From Asparagopsis taxiformis (taxonomy: Eukaryota > Rhodophyta > Florideophyceae > Bonnemaisoniales > Bonnemaisoniaceae), in assembly GCA_030407315.1 (NCBI GenBank), contig JALQPE010001913.1, positions 31,016 through 95,015 on the forward strand: 64,000 bases of DNA, read 5' to 3'. Every line of letters begins with the position of its first letter. The stretch's first letter is position 1. The notes under the pieces were generated by a model. The model was not told where the DNA came from, searched no databases, and worked only from the letters and a program-made list of their open reading frames with translations. Positions 21,262-31,460 of this stretch are shown here, in pieces. The translations under genes were made by a program, and so were the position numbers.

Positions 21262-22878
21262 TTACCTAGCTGGCAAACCGTGTCTTGTAGAACGCAGCTC
21301 ATCAACTGCTTGTAGCAAGCAGCGGCGAAGGTCTTCGTAAGTGGCGACGAGCAGCGAAGAGCCGTCACGCGAACTGAGCAAAACCTGCTCTGGAGAGCCT
21401 ACATCTAAACGCGAGAGGCATTCTACGACATGCGCCATGTCTAAAATTGAATTTCCATTGCTGTCTACTCTATGGAAGACGTAATCACGGAATAACTTGA
21501 GCAGATAGCGGTCGCCTGTTTCGGACCATTGCGGCTCTACACCAGCATCGGCACGCTCATTTACAAAGCCCAGTAGCGACATGAGGCGGAACATGCGACT
21601 GGAATCAAACTCAACAAACAGCTTATTCTCCAGTGAATCGCAGTGTGTCCAAACGTTGCCCAATTCGCTGGCCATTCGCGGTCCGACGAGAGAAAGCACT
21701 TCATTAATGGTGAGCTGCGATGTTGGAGCGGCAGCATTGAGCAATGTCGCCACCACCAAAGCCAAATCTTCACTGTACGGGGATGCACGCCTCAGAGCCT
21801 CCACAGCGATATCTTCACCACACACAAGGGAGGCACTGCGTACAAGTTTTGGGTTTCCACGCAGAGCCAGTGTAGCTAGAATGCGACCCAAACTGGCGAG
21901 ATCTGCGCGCTGTAGCACAGCGGTACGGTCAGGATTGACGAGTCTGGTTTGTGAGTTCTGCGGGATATGATCGACACCATTGAGATCAAAGGCGTCACTA
22001 AGACCTGTGCAACTAATTCGAACACGATTGCGGCCTGTAACAAGCAAATTGCAAGTAGTGAGCGCATCCCTGAGCGACAAACTATTTGCATGCACCACAG
22101 ATATCGCCGATAACAGCTGCGAGAGCATAGCCCACAAAGTCGCTTCACCCAACGGATGATAGCGATGGTCCGGGGTCGGCGCGTTGAGAAACACGTTTCG
22201 AACGGTATCGGACCTACTAGCAAACTCGTACGCAAACACCACCTCATTGGTCGGGGGCATAGCGGCGGCAGTATTTGCGGTAAACTGACGCGTTGTAAAC
22301 GCCTCTTTCAAAGCGAGAATAGTCGGATGATGGACGCGTTTCCACGCCTCAGCGACGCGAACAATCTGGGCGCTGGGGGCGGGGGGCGCGCCGATGACTC
22401 TCAACAGCGCGGTAGCGGCGCCCTGAGAAGCGGAGACGCCTTTGTACAGCACTGCGGCGGGGCCGCCGTCCGCGAAGAGCGGGGAGGGCGCCGATTCGAG
22501 CGGAAGCACCGCGTAGTACTGGCCGATGGTGTCTGGGACGGCCATGGCGGGATGGGGACGGGCGAGGAGCATCGCGACGTCGGTGCGCGCGGAATCGCGC
22601 ATGGCGGGGTTGGCGTACATGTCCGGCGGGAAGGGGTAGGAATAGGTCGCGGCTGGCGCGTAGGGTCGCGGAGCGGCGCGTCGCTGCTGGGCGCGCGCGC
22701 GCGCTCGGTAGGGATACTGGTAGACGGGCTGCGGTTGGAAGGGCGCGCTGCGGGCGTCGTATCGAGTTGGCGCGGCAGGTTGGGACGGGACAAACTCGGC
22801 GGCGAGGGCGGACGGGCGTCCGAGCATCGCGTCCATCGATACGGAGGACTGGCCCACCGATTCGGTCGGGCGGCTCAT
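21262..22878 (-). CDS. PAN3: PAN3, regulatory subunit of the PAN2-PAN3 deadenylase
   Basis: 538 residues from ATG at 22878 (the frame runs upstream to 22983 without ATG). The N-terminal third is Pro/Ala/Arg-rich and disordered, with a PAM2-like poly(A)-binding-protein motif SALAAEFVP at residues 23-31. A pseudokinase follows (AVLYKGVS; helix with HHPTILALKEAF; VHANSLSLRDALTTCNLLV, where the kinase catalytic loop lacks HRD), then the linker helix and the C-terminal knob (RMFRLMSLLGFVNERADAG; YLLKLFRDYVFHRVD; ATYEDLRRCL). PAN3 recruits the PAN2 nuclease to poly(A) tails for initial shortening. No N-terminal CCCH zinc finger is seen. It is divergent from the BTB gene, sharing a 479-bp intergenic region. 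Confidence 0.93.
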   Translation of the reverse strand: MSRPTESVGQSSVSMDAMLGRPSALAAEFVPSQPAAPTRYDARSAPFQPQPVYQYPYRARARAQQRRAAPRPYAPAATYSYPFPPDMYANPAMRDSARTDVAMLLARPHPAMAVPDTIGQYYAVLPLESAPSPLFADGGPAAVLYKGVSASQGAATALLRVIGAPPAPSAQIVRVAEAWKRVHHPTILALKEAFTTRQFTANTAAAMPPTNEVVFAYEFASRSDTVRNVFLNAPTPDHRYHPLGEATLWAMLSQLLSAISVVHANSLSLRDALTTCNLLVTGRNRVRISCTGLSDAFDLNGVDHIPQNSQTRLVNPDRTAVLQRADLASLGRILATLALRGNPKLVRSASLVCGEDIAVEALRRASPYSEDLALVVATLLNAAAPTSQLTINEVLSLVGPRMASELGNVWTHCDSLENKLFVEFDSSRMFRLMSLLGFVNERADAGVEPQWSETGDRYLLKLFRDYVFHRVDSNGNSILDMAHVVECLSRLDVGSPEQVLLSSRDGSSLLVATYEDLRRCLLQAVDELRSTRHGLPAR

Positions 22879-23357
22879 GACGTGGATTAGAGGCACATGT
22901 TGTGACGGAAGATGGGTTTGTTGCTGAGCTGTTTGGGAAGGCGTTAAGATGGAATCATTAGAGTTTGCGCGGTAAATGTACAATCGATGAAATCAAATCG
23001 TGTACAATTTATTTTTTTTGCTTACAGAAGCGGCACTTCACTTGCGTTGTTCATGTCATCTTGTTGACGATGGCGACCACGACCGGCGCGCACGTCATGG
23101 CCACCGCGAACTTATCTTGCTGTCGAGAAACGTGGACCCGATACACGTACAATGTCGGATCCTTTTGACGTCGCGTGCGCTGCGCCGCGCCGCACCGCGC
23201 CGCGCATGATCGACGCCAGTGCACGCGGCCAGATTTCAACTCGCTTCATCGCTTCCCATTGGTCGTATCTTAATTCGTGCACTGGCCCATCAACTCCAAA
23301 CATCTACCGATATGGATACAAAGTCACCAAACTCGTCTCACACTCATCTTCTTTACA
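22879..23357. promoter_or_regulatory. Shared upstream region of divergent PAN3 and BTB genes
   Basis: 479 bp between two ATGs pointing in opposite directions. It includes a GC-rich part at about 23160-23240 with repeated GCGC steps. No TATA box is obvious on either side. Confidence 0.35.
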
Positions 23358-25631
23358 ATGCCTCGCCACCGCCGCCTCTCCCGACACGCACCGCGCCCCC
23401 CGAGCCCCGCCCCATCCCGTCCCGCCATGCACGTCTTCCGAGCAAAGGTGCCCGTCCATTACGCTGCCAAGCCACAGTCGCCGACATCGACGTGGAGAAA
23501 TGCGCTCGGCTTCTCCTGGAGGTTGCGTGCCCGACAAACAAACAATACACACTTTGCGCTCGAGCTCTCCATCAAGCGCACCCACCAGCGATGCGCAACT
23601 ATGCTCAGCATCTGGCTTGCTATTCGTCATCCAGTTGTGGACACCATCCCCATTGAAAATGTATTTGTAGCTTCGACGACCACCGACAGCCCTCCCAAAT
23701 CATGCCCAGATGTTACCCGTTTCGTCCGTGTCATGTTCCCCACTCATGTCGCCGCAGAGGTCATGGCTTTTCGTCCCTTCCCGACTGGTTTCGGCTCCCA
23801 GCTTCGCAGACATAGATATATCAGGGATGGACACCTCACATGCCATCTCACCGTTCTGGCCACACCGATTTCCGATGATGCTATTTTGCCAAATCTCTGC
23901 CATTACCATCACAATGATCCGCCCATTTCTCTATCTCCGTCACGCCCCGCTCCAAGTCCCCTGCGTCGCCAGTTGTTTTCGGAACACAGCTCGACTGCAC
24001 GAGAGCAGCACGATACCGCCACTTTGAATGATTCCCAACATGCGATATGCTGGTTGGACCATCATCACCCTGATGAGCACCTATGGCCGCTCAACTTTGA
24101 TAACTTGCCCCATTTTCCTCAAATGCCATATGAACGCTTCCATACAGATATTTCTTCATATACTGAACTGCTTCAAGATGAGCAGTTGCAGTGTTCGACT
24201 GATGATCACTCCTCACCAATACGTGTCTCGTATAGTATTTCGTCGCTATTGCGACCCAATCTTTCTCAAGATGACGATTCTCAACAAGGTAGTACCAATA
24301 GAGAAAGCAACTTTGCTGACGTCGAGTTACACGTTGGCTCCGCTCCCAATCTCAAACTTTTTCGTCTGCATCGCTGTATTTTAGCGCTGGCGTCTCCGAT
24401 ATTCCGCGCCATGCTCACGATTGACATGCAAGAAAATTCAACTGGCAAAGTTGAATTGCCCAATTTTTCCTCGCAAAGCATTGCATTCATCATCCGCCAC
24501 ATTTACGGTGAAAACATAGACGGCTTTCCACCCGATCTCGCCTTTGAAATCTACTGCTTTGGTCATCAGTTTGAAATTGCAAGTCTGCTCAGCGTAGCTC
24601 GCCTCTCGATTCTACGCACCATATCAGCCGCCACTGTTGTCGACGTTCTATGTTTCGGCAGAACGTACGCCGACTCTACACTTTCAGAGCGTGCACATGC
24701 ATACATTGCACACAACTTTTCCACGATGGCATCCAGCACCGCCATCCTAGAAAAACTGTGCGAGCTCCCCGCAGACGCCATGTACCGCCTGCTAGAATCG
24801 GACCACATCCGAGCAACAGAACTGGAGGTACTACTCGTCAGTCTAAGATGGCTCGCCAAACAAAAAGGCATCATGTACAGCGAGGGAATCCTGCGCCGAA
24901 TCCGCTGGTCACTCATGACGCCCGACATGCTCGACACAGCGCTATCAGCCAAAGTCGGGTCGCTTTCGCGCAAATTCGAGGCCATTCTACTATCATCCAC
25001 GCGGGCGGTCGCGGATGCACAGCACACCAGCGGCATGTTTGAAAAGCGGCGATTCCTAGGCCGGCCGACGGCCACGTTATGGATCCCGCTGATTCGCAAG
25101 CCGCCAAAAGTGGCCAAATTGCGATGCAGCGAAAAGCGCGAATTGAACTGCGAGCCTTTGCAATTCTCCTACCCGAAAAATGTCTTCCAGACGAGTCTAG
25201 CGCGACACGTCGAAACCACGTTTGAACACGCCAGCTTCAAGTGGAGCTTCCGCGCGCAGATGCTGCCCTGCGGCGCGTGGGGCTGCGACGAGCCGCGTCT
25301 GTCGGTGAGTCTGTGGCTCGAGGAGGACGATGAGGGCACGATTTGGACGCAGGACGGCGCTATCAACTCGGGTACCGCCATTCTGCCGCTGCGCGTCGTT
25401 GCCAGATGCATGGTGTGGAACGCGCGCGGCGGTCAGCTGCATAGTCGCACGCTTGACGTCGTGTTTCGATCGGCGGGCTGGGCGTGCGGTTGGAGTATTC
25501 AGGATCTGCTTGACGGTCATGAGAGAACTTGCTCGTTCATGTCGCAGCTTTCTACGCTCAAACATGAGGAATCCAAGGCGTTGCAGGTCGCCATTGAGAT
25601 TTGTGAATGCTCGCCGGTGGATAGCGAGTAG
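23358..25631 (+). CDS. BTB/POZ-BACK domain protein
   Basis: 757 residues from the ATG at 23358 (upstream codons are open but non-ATG). The first 310 residues are Pro/Ser/His-rich with no known domain. A BTB domain starts at about residue 316 (NFADVELHVG, then FRLHRCILALASPIFRAML, then FIIRHIYGE). A BACK-like helical domain follows (ATVVDVLCFGRTYADSTL; YIAHNFSTMASS; LELEVLLVSLRWL-like helix; to about residue 540). The last 200 residues are rich in beta strands and Trp (FKWSFRAQMLPCG, WGCDEPRLSVSLWLEED), which might be a MATH-like or other sandwich fold. BTB-BACK proteins often serve as substrate adaptors for CUL3 ubiquitin ligases; that role is inference here. No intron is evident. Confidence 0.85.
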   Translation: MPRHRRLSRHAPRPPSPAPSRPAMHVFRAKVPVHYAAKPQSPTSTWRNALGFSWRLRARQTNNTHFALELSIKRTHQRCATMLSIWLAIRHPVVDTIPIENVFVASTTTDSPPKSCPDVTRFVRVMFPTHVAAEVMAFRPFPTGFGSQLRRHRYIRDGHLTCHLTVLATPISDDAILPNLCHYHHNDPPISLSPSRPAPSPLRRQLFSEHSSTAREQHDTATLNDSQHAICWLDHHHPDEHLWPLNFDNLPHFPQMPYERFHTDISSYTELLQDEQLQCSTDDHSSPIRVSYSISSLLRPNLSQDDDSQQGSTNRESNFADVELHVGSAPNLKLFRLHRCILALASPIFRAMLTIDMQENSTGKVELPNFSSQSIAFIIRHIYGENIDGFPPDLAFEIYCFGHQFEIASLLSVARLSILRTISAATVVDVLCFGRTYADSTLSERAHAYIAHNFSTMASSTAILEKLCELPADAMYRLLESDHIRATELEVLLVSLRWLAKQKGIMYSEGILRRIRWSLMTPDMLDTALSAKVGSLSRKFEAILLSSTRAVADAQHTSGMFEKRRFLGRPTATLWIPLIRKPPKVAKLRCSEKRELNCEPLQFSYPKNVFQTSLARHVETTFEHASFKWSFRAQMLPCGAWGCDEPRLSVSLWLEEDDEGTIWTQDGAINSGTAILPLRVVARCMVWNARGGQLHSRTLDVVFRSAGWACGWSIQDLLDGHERTCSFMSQLSTLKHEESKALQVAIEICECSPVDSE

Positions 25632-25810
25632 ATGATGAGGTCTGGCGTCGGAGTTGTGTAAATAGCTGAGCGTTGCACTGTCTTGATGTAAACAATCGAA
25701 GATTCTGGGCAGAAGCATCTCGTGATTTCTGCAATTAAATTATTATTTTCCGACGTGATACATACCCTTACATACAATTCGAGCTGCTCAACGACCAAAC
25801 GGTTGTAATT

Positions 25811-25844
25811 GCACCGACACCGACACCGGCACCGGCACCGACCG
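25811..25844. repeat. Hexanucleotide microsatellite (CACCGR)n
   Basis: About five imperfect copies of CACCGA/CACCGG in a row, in the 5' flank of the methyltransferase-like gene. Confidence 0.8.
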
Positions 25845-25932
25845 TTGCCCAGTTGCATCATGTGACAATTATCATCACTAGCTCCGTGTCTCGCGTATCC
25901 CCGCAGCCCTGTGCGCTCCGCAACAACGAACA

Positions 25933-26751
25933 ATGGTGCTATTCACAATCTACATCCTGACAATTTTATTCGTCATCAACACAGCCACACCACGGCCGCA
26001 CGCGAGCAGTAGTTCACTGCAGCTCGCGTACATAGAAGAGCTAATGCCTCCGGATGCGGACGCGATGCATCTCGACGCACAAATACCGGAAATCAAACGG
26101 CGACTGTCGACACGACGATATCTATCGACAGCGGGTGGTGAAAACAACAGCGCATTCGAGGGCATCGGAGACCCGTCGCAGAACGTGCACAACATCACGA
26201 AATTGACCAAGATGCTATACGAGACAATTCACAAATTGAAGATCCGTTCCATGGTCGACGTGCCATGCCGCGGACATCTGCGCTGGATGGGCACCTTTCT
26301 GCGCGAGATCAAGCTACGCAAGGGGCTGACGTTTTCGTACTATTGTGTGGATAGCAGTGCGGATATCACCATGCTAGTCGAGACGAGACTGCCGGTGCTG
26401 TCGTCGGTGATGCCAAAATACAAGGTACTGCAGTTCTGGAGGGAGGATTTGCCGCCGGCAGACCTGGTTTTCTCCTGGGAGGGGCTGCAGAAAATGAAGG
26501 TGAATAACGTGGCGGCCATGCTACGTCGCGTGATTGACAATGGGCAGCATAAGTATCTGCTGATAGGGAGTTCGTCTATGGTGCGGAAGAACGACAACAA
26601 GTCGTCGCTAAACGTACGACGCGCGCCGTTCTCGTTTAGTAAACCGCAGCGTATTGTTAAAAAGCTTATGGTGGAGAAGAAGCAGAAGCATGGACCGGCG
26701 TTGATTGAACGAGATCTTTGTCTGTACGAGATTGCAAACATAACCAACTAG
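25933..26751 (+). CDS. Methyltransferase-like protein with N-terminal signal or anchor
   Basis: 272 residues, ATG at 25933. Residues 1-19 are strongly hydrophobic (VLFTIYILTILFVI), so the protein probably enters the secretory pathway or is membrane-anchored. The core looks like a class I S-adenosylmethionine-dependent methyltransferase: motif I as MVDVPCRGHLRWM (residues 107-119; related families have DVPCG-x-x-x-WM), an acidic residue ending strand 2 (YYCVDSS, Asp140), and a motif IV-like DLVFSWEGLQKM (from 177). The C terminus is Lys-rich. The substrate is unknown; a Golgi or secreted acceptor such as a polysaccharide would fit the signal, but this is inference. Convergent with the thioesterase gene, 63 bp apart. 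Confidence 0.65.
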   Translation: MVLFTIYILTILFVINTATPRPHASSSSLQLAYIEELMPPDADAMHLDAQIPEIKRRLSTRRYLSTAGGENNSAFEGIGDPSQNVHNITKLTKMLYETIHKLKIRSMVDVPCRGHLRWMGTFLREIKLRKGLTFSYYCVDSSADITMLVETRLPVLSSVMPKYKVLQFWREDLPPADLVFSWEGLQKMKVNNVAAMLRRVIDNGQHKYLLIGSSSMVRKNDNKSSLNVRRAPFSFSKPQRIVKKLMVEKKQKHGPALIERDLCLYEIANITN

Positions 26752-26814
26752 TAAATATGTTCAACGTGGAATGGCTTCTATCAAAAATTGGATAACATGT
26801 CTAGTTAGGATGGG

Positions 26815-27418
26815 TCACTTGGAAATGGCATCGGTCAAAACCTGTGGCCATTTCCTCCTCAATTTGCCCGTAGTCATGTCAATGGCAGCCAAAGTGACCT
26901 GTGCGGTAGCAAAAACAGTGCCATCATTCGCTTTAATAAACTCACTTTGAATCGGAATGCGCACCTTTCCATCATACTGGAGCGAAATCGTGATGAAGAG
27001 CTCATCGCCGAGACGGGCGGGGGAGAGATAACGCACGTTCAAGTCACGCACCACGAGTTCTGTGTGATGCAGCTGCACCAACTGCTCGTAAGGCAAATCG
27101 ATATAGTTGAGATACTGAACGCGCGCCTCCTCGAGCCATCGGACATAGGAGCCATGCCAGAGGGCCATACTCTACATGGGCGAGTGGAGGGATGGTTAGT
27201 CGCCGACAGCAGACGCATAAACTCAGGCAGGATTGGAAGGAATGAACGTGTAGACGTACATAGTCCGAATCGGCGGGCATGACAGTTTTCTCGATGTGGA
27301 ACGTCGCGGGTCGAAAATCGGAGGCGATCGTCGGGGGACGATTCGTCAACGCACAGCGGATCGCGTGGTGACGACGCGACCTTGGCGGTGCAATAAGGAT
27401 GTTTGGGAGAAAAGCCAT
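26815..27418 (-). CDS. Hotdog-fold acyl-CoA thioesterase (4HBT/YbgC type), two exons
   Basis: Spliced minus-strand gene: exon 1 27418-27260, intron 27259-27172 (88 bp, GTACGT to TAG, with a CTAACC branch-like site), exon 2 27171-26815, giving 171 residues. The junction restores the family's catalytic-loop region: PADSDY from exon 1 joins SMALWHGSYVRWLEEAR from exon 2, matching the usual D-x-D/Y-x(4,6)-H/N-x-x-Y-x-x-x-F/L-E-E-A-R pattern. Later hotdog strands are ELVVRDLNVRYLSPARLGDEL and GTVFATAQVTLAAID. The first 35 residues are basic and Ser/Pro-rich, suggesting an organelle presequence. The family hydrolyses acyl- or aroyl-CoA/ACP thioesters; the substrate is unknown. Confidence 0.85.
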
Positions 27419-27609
27419 AACGGAGGATGGACTGTTGATCGAAACGCGTCGAGTGGAGATGTCGATACCTGAATAAATCTGACGCTCGACGGCAACACTG
27501 AATACGTCATTTGTATTCAATTAAAAAAACTGACAGCTGGCTACTGTACAGTGCAACACTGCGCGCCAACTGTCGCGGCGCATGTTTCCACCAGCGACGC
27601 ACAACAACA

Positions 27610-28041
27610 ATGGCTCCTTTGAGCGTGCGCTCGCCAACGTTCACAACTTGGCACTCGTCATCTCTAAGTTGGACGCTTCGTGATGCGCTAAACATCCGCG
27701 TGGGCATCCGAGCATTGCGAGTGACGCTTGCAAACCAACCGCCAGCGCTGCACCAGTTATGGAAATCACATAAGTGGTGACACCAACGCACCAATACCGG
27801 ACGTCACAATCCGCACACCGACTGCATACACATGTATTCCAAAGCAACGCGCACCGAACCAGACACAGCACCCGTCCAATATCCCGAGGCTAACTTTGCG
27901 CCAATGACAGCGCATTGGTCGCTTGGTCGCGTTGGCGCTATCCCGCGTGGAAAACAACCGGACATGTGGCGTAACCTGCGTAATGCATCGCGAGCTGAAT
28001 GCGTCACAAATACGTCTGATTGGCGCCCACTGCCATACTAG
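27610..28041 (+). other. Two short ORFs, possibly one small spliced gene
   Basis: An ATG frame at 27610-27780 (56 codons) and another at 27832-28041 (69 codons) lie close together on the plus strand. The second has protein-like composition near its end (GRVGAIPRGKQPDMWRNL, DWRPLPY), reminiscent of small mitochondrial membrane-complex subunits, but I cannot assign a family. No convincing GT-AG pair joins the two. They may be real small genes or chance frames. Confidence 0.25.
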
Positions 28042-28587
28042 AGGTCCATGTCAACGCGAGATTTAGGGCGAGTGCATACAGCGACGCTCGCAAACAACTG
28101 AGCGAGCGGAGATGTGAACAAGTTTTTTGTGTGTCTGTTTCAATTTGGTAGTTAACAGTGGACTTGTATACTGGATGTGTCGAAGGTGAATTAGAGCGAA
28201 CTGCCGTTTTTTCGTTGATATATATGTATATATCATGGTGTGCGTCGCCGTTTTGTTTTGTGGCCGATCAGACGCTCAAAGCGAGCCAGCGCGTAGATTG
28301 TCCAGCTGCAATGGTGAGCTGCTTTGTAAAAGATACAACCACACCGTAGCGTATATACACATGTATCAAAGCGGTTTGACATTCGACACAGCGCGTTGCA
28401 AGTAAGGTCACCTACTCTCTCCACGAGTGTAGGACACATCCAACGCCTTGTTCCCACAATGGGACGCCACCACAGCTACGAAAAAGCTGCAGTCGCCGTG
28501 ACGTCATGTGAACAACAACCATCGCTGATGGTCCACCCATTGCTGCGCCTTGTTCTCCACCCGTACACCTGCAGCCAACGATTCACA
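28042..28587. other. Intergenic region before the small secreted-protein gene
   Basis: No gene is recognised. It contains an AT palindrome-rich spot near 28217-28235 (ATATATGTATATAT). Confidence 0.4.
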
Positions 28588-28593
28588 TATAAA
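28588..28593 (+). promoter_or_regulatory. TATA box of the small secreted-protein gene
   Basis: TATAAA, 95 bp upstream of the ATG at 28683, which leaves room for a start site near 28618 and a 65-nt leader. Confidence 0.5.
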
Positions 28594-28682
28594 CAGACGC
28601 CCATTTGGTAGCAGTCTATCTTCATCTTTCCCATCACCCCACCATCACCCGACCACCGCCATCACCATCTCCACCGGTCACA

Positions 28683-29006
28683 ATGGCGCTCAACGCATTT
28701 CTCATCCTGCTCAACCTGGCTCTTCTGCTGCTCATCCTCGATCGTGCGCAAAAAGCGCACACTCGACATCCAGCTGTGTACCACGTCGACCCATCCATCA
28801 TCACCTGTTCATCGCAGTCGCAACAAGCATATGTAATGATCCGCGGCAACAAAGTTCCATACACCATAAAACCTCCCACGACGCACACGTCAGCGCCGGC
28901 GGCATCAAGCCACAACTGGCATTCCGCACCGATGCAGATGCAACGTCATGCAACGCACGCGCCACGCAACAAGTCGCTCGTCTGGCAACGCGAGCATGCG
29001 AGCTAA
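28683..29006 (+). CDS. Small secreted or membrane-anchored protein, 107 residues
   Basis: The ATG at 28683 is preceded by a TATA box. Residues 1-22 form a strongly hydrophobic signal peptide or anchor (FLILLNLALLLLILD). The rest is His/Thr/Pro-rich with two cysteine-poor basic stretches and no recognisable domain. The frame is open upstream to 28605 from a non-ATG codon. I cannot propose a function. Confidence 0.5.
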   Translation: MALNAFLILLNLALLLLILDRAQKAHTRHPAVYHVDPSIITCSSQSQQAYVMIRGNKVPYTIKPPTTHTSAPAASSHNWHSAPMQMQRHATHAPRNKSLVWQREHAS

Positions 29007-29146
29007 ACTTCCAATCACCAAACGCACGCTGTGCGGCGCATACCAATCAAACGTCCAGCTCCTCGCTCGGGGCCATTTAGCGACAGCACAGACATAAAAT
29101 CTAACAAAATAAACCAATTTTAGAAACGGCCAACACGCGCCGCACA

Positions 29147-30121
29147 TCAATGCTCATGCAACGTCTCCACCAACGCGACCGTAAACACGCCCAACGCGCC
29201 GCCCAGCAACGCCAGCGCCAACCGCCGCACAAACACAAGCACCGAAACCGGCGCCAGCTCTCCGTTCTTCGCACGCACCGGACGCGTGACATCCGCCACG
29301 ACATCGGGCACGATGGCCGCAAACGTCATATACATGAGCGCGCCGGCCGCAAAGGCCAGAATGAGCTCGCGCGCCTGCTCGAAGAGCGCGGCGGCGCGCA
29401 GCGCGGCCAGAGTGCCGGCGATCGCGGTGGTGGCGCAGAGAAAATTGGCGAGTAAAGCGCGCGATTTGGAGTAGCCGGCACGGAGCATCACGGCATAATC
29501 GCCCAGTTCCTGCGGAAGCTCGTGGAGTAATACGGCGATTGTTGTCGCGATGCCCGCGGTTGACGACGCGGTGAACGCGGCGCCGATGGAGAGCCCGTCG
29601 CAGAAGTTGTGCAACGCGTCCGCGGCGAGGTTCATCTGCGCCGTGGAGGGGGAGTGCGTGTCGTGTGTGTGCGCGTGTCGCGACGCGCGGCGGATCAGCG
29701 TGTCGAGGATGAAGAACAGCGCGACGCCGAGGAGCAGCGGGAGCGTTAGGAGTGAGGTCGGCGTCGGTGAGGTGTAGATGTGGGGGAGAAGGTGGAGGAA
29801 GAGATCGGAGATTAATGCTCCGGCTGCGTAGGGGAGTAGGTGGGTGAGAAGATGTGGTGCGAGAGGGAGGAGTAGGAGCGATGATAGAGAGATGGAGGAT
29901 ACGAGCATGGAGGCTGTGAGTGCGGCCGTGGAGGCGGGGAGCGATTCGAGTGGCGCGAGGAGCGGTTTTAGGTAGTTGACGAGTTGTGCAGCGAGATGGG
30001 TTGGAGCGGTGTGGGAGTGGTCATGTTGATGATGGTGGGAATGGGCGATGATGGCTGTTGGCGAAACGGAGAGGAGAATGGCAACGACGAACAGGAAGAG
30101 GAGTGGACGGGATCGGATCAT
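29147..30121 (-). CDS. ZIP-family metal ion transporter (SLC39-like)
   Basis: 324 residues from ATG at 30121 (the frame is open upstream, but the next residues form a clean signal peptide). After the signal, a His-rich segment (HSHHHQHDHSH, residues 27-37) and a second one (HAHTHDTH, 149-156) are typical variable metal-binding loops of ZIP proteins. Eight hydrophobic segments can be placed. The core metal-site helices are intact: HNFCDGLSIG (His171, Asp175) in TM4 and HELPQELGDYAV (His200, Glu201, Glu205) in TM5, as in the LIV-1 subfamily. Members import zinc, iron or manganese into the cytosol from outside or from organelles. Divergent from the carrier gene, 337 bp between ATGs. Confidence 0.93.
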   Translation of the reverse strand: MIRSRPLLFLFVVAILLSVSPTAIIAHSHHHQHDHSHTAPTHLAAQLVNYLKPLLAPLESLPASTAALTASMLVSSISLSSLLLLPLAPHLLTHLLPYAAGALISDLFLHLLPHIYTSPTPTSLLTLPLLLGVALFFILDTLIRRASRHAHTHDTHSPSTAQMNLAADALHNFCDGLSIGAAFTASSTAGIATTIAVLLHELPQELGDYAVMLRAGYSKSRALLANFLCATTAIAGTLAALRAAALFEQARELILAFAAGALMYMTFAAIVPDVVADVTRPVRAKNGELAPVSVLVFVRRLALALLGGALGVFTVALVETLHEH

Positions 30122-30458
30122 GATGGCTGGGCGATGGTGTGGAACGAAGGATGGACGATGCAACGTTGGTGTTGATGCTGGAGGCCAAGAGTGATAGACG
30201 GTTGAAGCATCCAATGAGATGGCGCCAAGTTTCGACACGACAGGGATCGGCGCATCGATCGGGAATCCGGCAACACTCATCCAAACGACCAATGACAAGT
30301 GATATGTTGAATGTTGCAGCAGGATTAGGGTTTTTTAATCCACAATTCACCTCGGCACATATCTGATTCTACGTGTAGATCAAACAGCTCCAGTATCTCC
30401 ACTCCCATCGCTCTCCGTCTCGTTGCCGCAGCGCGCGCGATCCATCCTCGTCGACATC

Positions 30459-31460
30459 ATGGCGCCCAAAGCGTCACCGCCCGCCAAACGCGACCCACTA
30501 ACACCGATCCGCAACCTCGTCGAACAAGTGCGCGCCGCCATCCGCGCCTCACGCGCCGATCTAACCTACGGCACATCAGCGCGTCTCCTCTCCGTCCTTC
30601 TCCTCTACCCGCTCGACGTCGCCAAATCGCGTCTCCAAATCAGCACGACGCCGCGTCTCCCGCTATCCTCTCTACGATTCGTCTCTCTATACGCCGGCGC
30701 CCCCGCCGCCATCCTCGGCCAATTGCCCTACGGCGCCATCACCTTTGGCGTCTTCACCGTGCTGCGAAATCGCCTCCGCGAGGAGCGTCCACACTGGTCC
30801 TCGCGCTCCGTCGCCGTCGCGTCCGCCGTCGTCGCAGACGCTGTCGGCTCCCTCTGGCTCGCCCCCTTCGAAGCCGCCAAATTACGCGTCCAGACCGGCG
30901 TCGCCGCCACACTCGTCTCCTCGGCACGCTTCGGCGCCGCGTATACAGGATGGGTCGGCCAGTTGATGCGCGACGCTCCCCATAGAGCACTCCAGATCGT
31001 CGCCTACGAACAGCTGCGTCAGCGCTATGAGAAACGCGTCGATCGTGACATCAAGGGCCCGGAGGGTGCCGTGATTGGCGCTGGTGTCGGTATGGCTGTC
31101 GCCGCCGTTACCACCCCGTTGGATGTTATTCGTACCCGTGTTATGGCACAGCGCCCAGGTACCGGCGCCGCGTATGGCAATTGGCCGTCGTGTTTGGTCA
31201 AGACCTTGTCGCATGAAGGCGTGGGTGGGCTGTTTAGAGGTCTCTTACCCCGTGTCGTTTATATGGGCGCTAGTGTCGCTTTGTTCTCGATTGGTTATGA
31301 GGCCAGTAAGGCGGTGATTAAGGATTATGTCGCCAACAAGGGTGGCGCGGCAGAAGTTCGATTTGCCAAAGCTGTTGTCAGAACTGGTAAGGTGGATCGT
31401 AGGAAGGACAAGAGTTCAGATATATCGCAGGTGTTTGTCGATGCTCCGCGCGTTGAGTAG
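30459..31460 (+). CDS. Mitochondrial carrier family (SLC25) protein
   Basis: 333 residues from the ATG at 30459. Three signature motifs mark the three repeats: YPLDVAKSRLQ (from residue 50), APFEAAKLRVQ (from 135) and TPLDVIRTRVM (from 219). The central APFE variant replaces the usual Pro-x-Asp. Each repeat has two membrane helices. The N-terminal 40 residues are basic and the C-terminal 50 are hydrophilic and Lys/Arg-rich, longer than usual. Carriers exchange metabolites across the mitochondrial inner or plastid envelope membrane. The sequence has some feel of S-adenosylmethionine carriers, but the substrate cannot be fixed by eye. Confidence 0.9.
   Translation: MAPKASPPAKRDPLTPIRNLVEQVRAAIRASRADLTYGTSARLLSVLLLYPLDVAKSRLQISTTPRLPLSSLRFVSLYAGAPAAILGQLPYGAITFGVFTVLRNRLREERPHWSSRSVAVASAVVADAVGSLWLAPFEAAKLRVQTGVAATLVSSARFGAAYTGWVGQLMRDAPHRALQIVAYEQLRQRYEKRVDRDIKGPEGAVIGAGVGMAVAAVTTPLDVIRTRVMAQRPGTGAAYGNWPSCLVKTLSHEGVGGLFRGLLPRVVYMGASVALFSIGYEASKAVIKDYVANKGGAAEVRFAKAVVRTGKVDRRKDKSSDISQVFVDAPRVE

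Noticed and set aside
22156..22890. 244-codon plus-strand frame opposite PAN3
   Set aside because: It is the antisense shadow of a well-supported PAN3 gene in GC-rich DNA and has no domain of its own.
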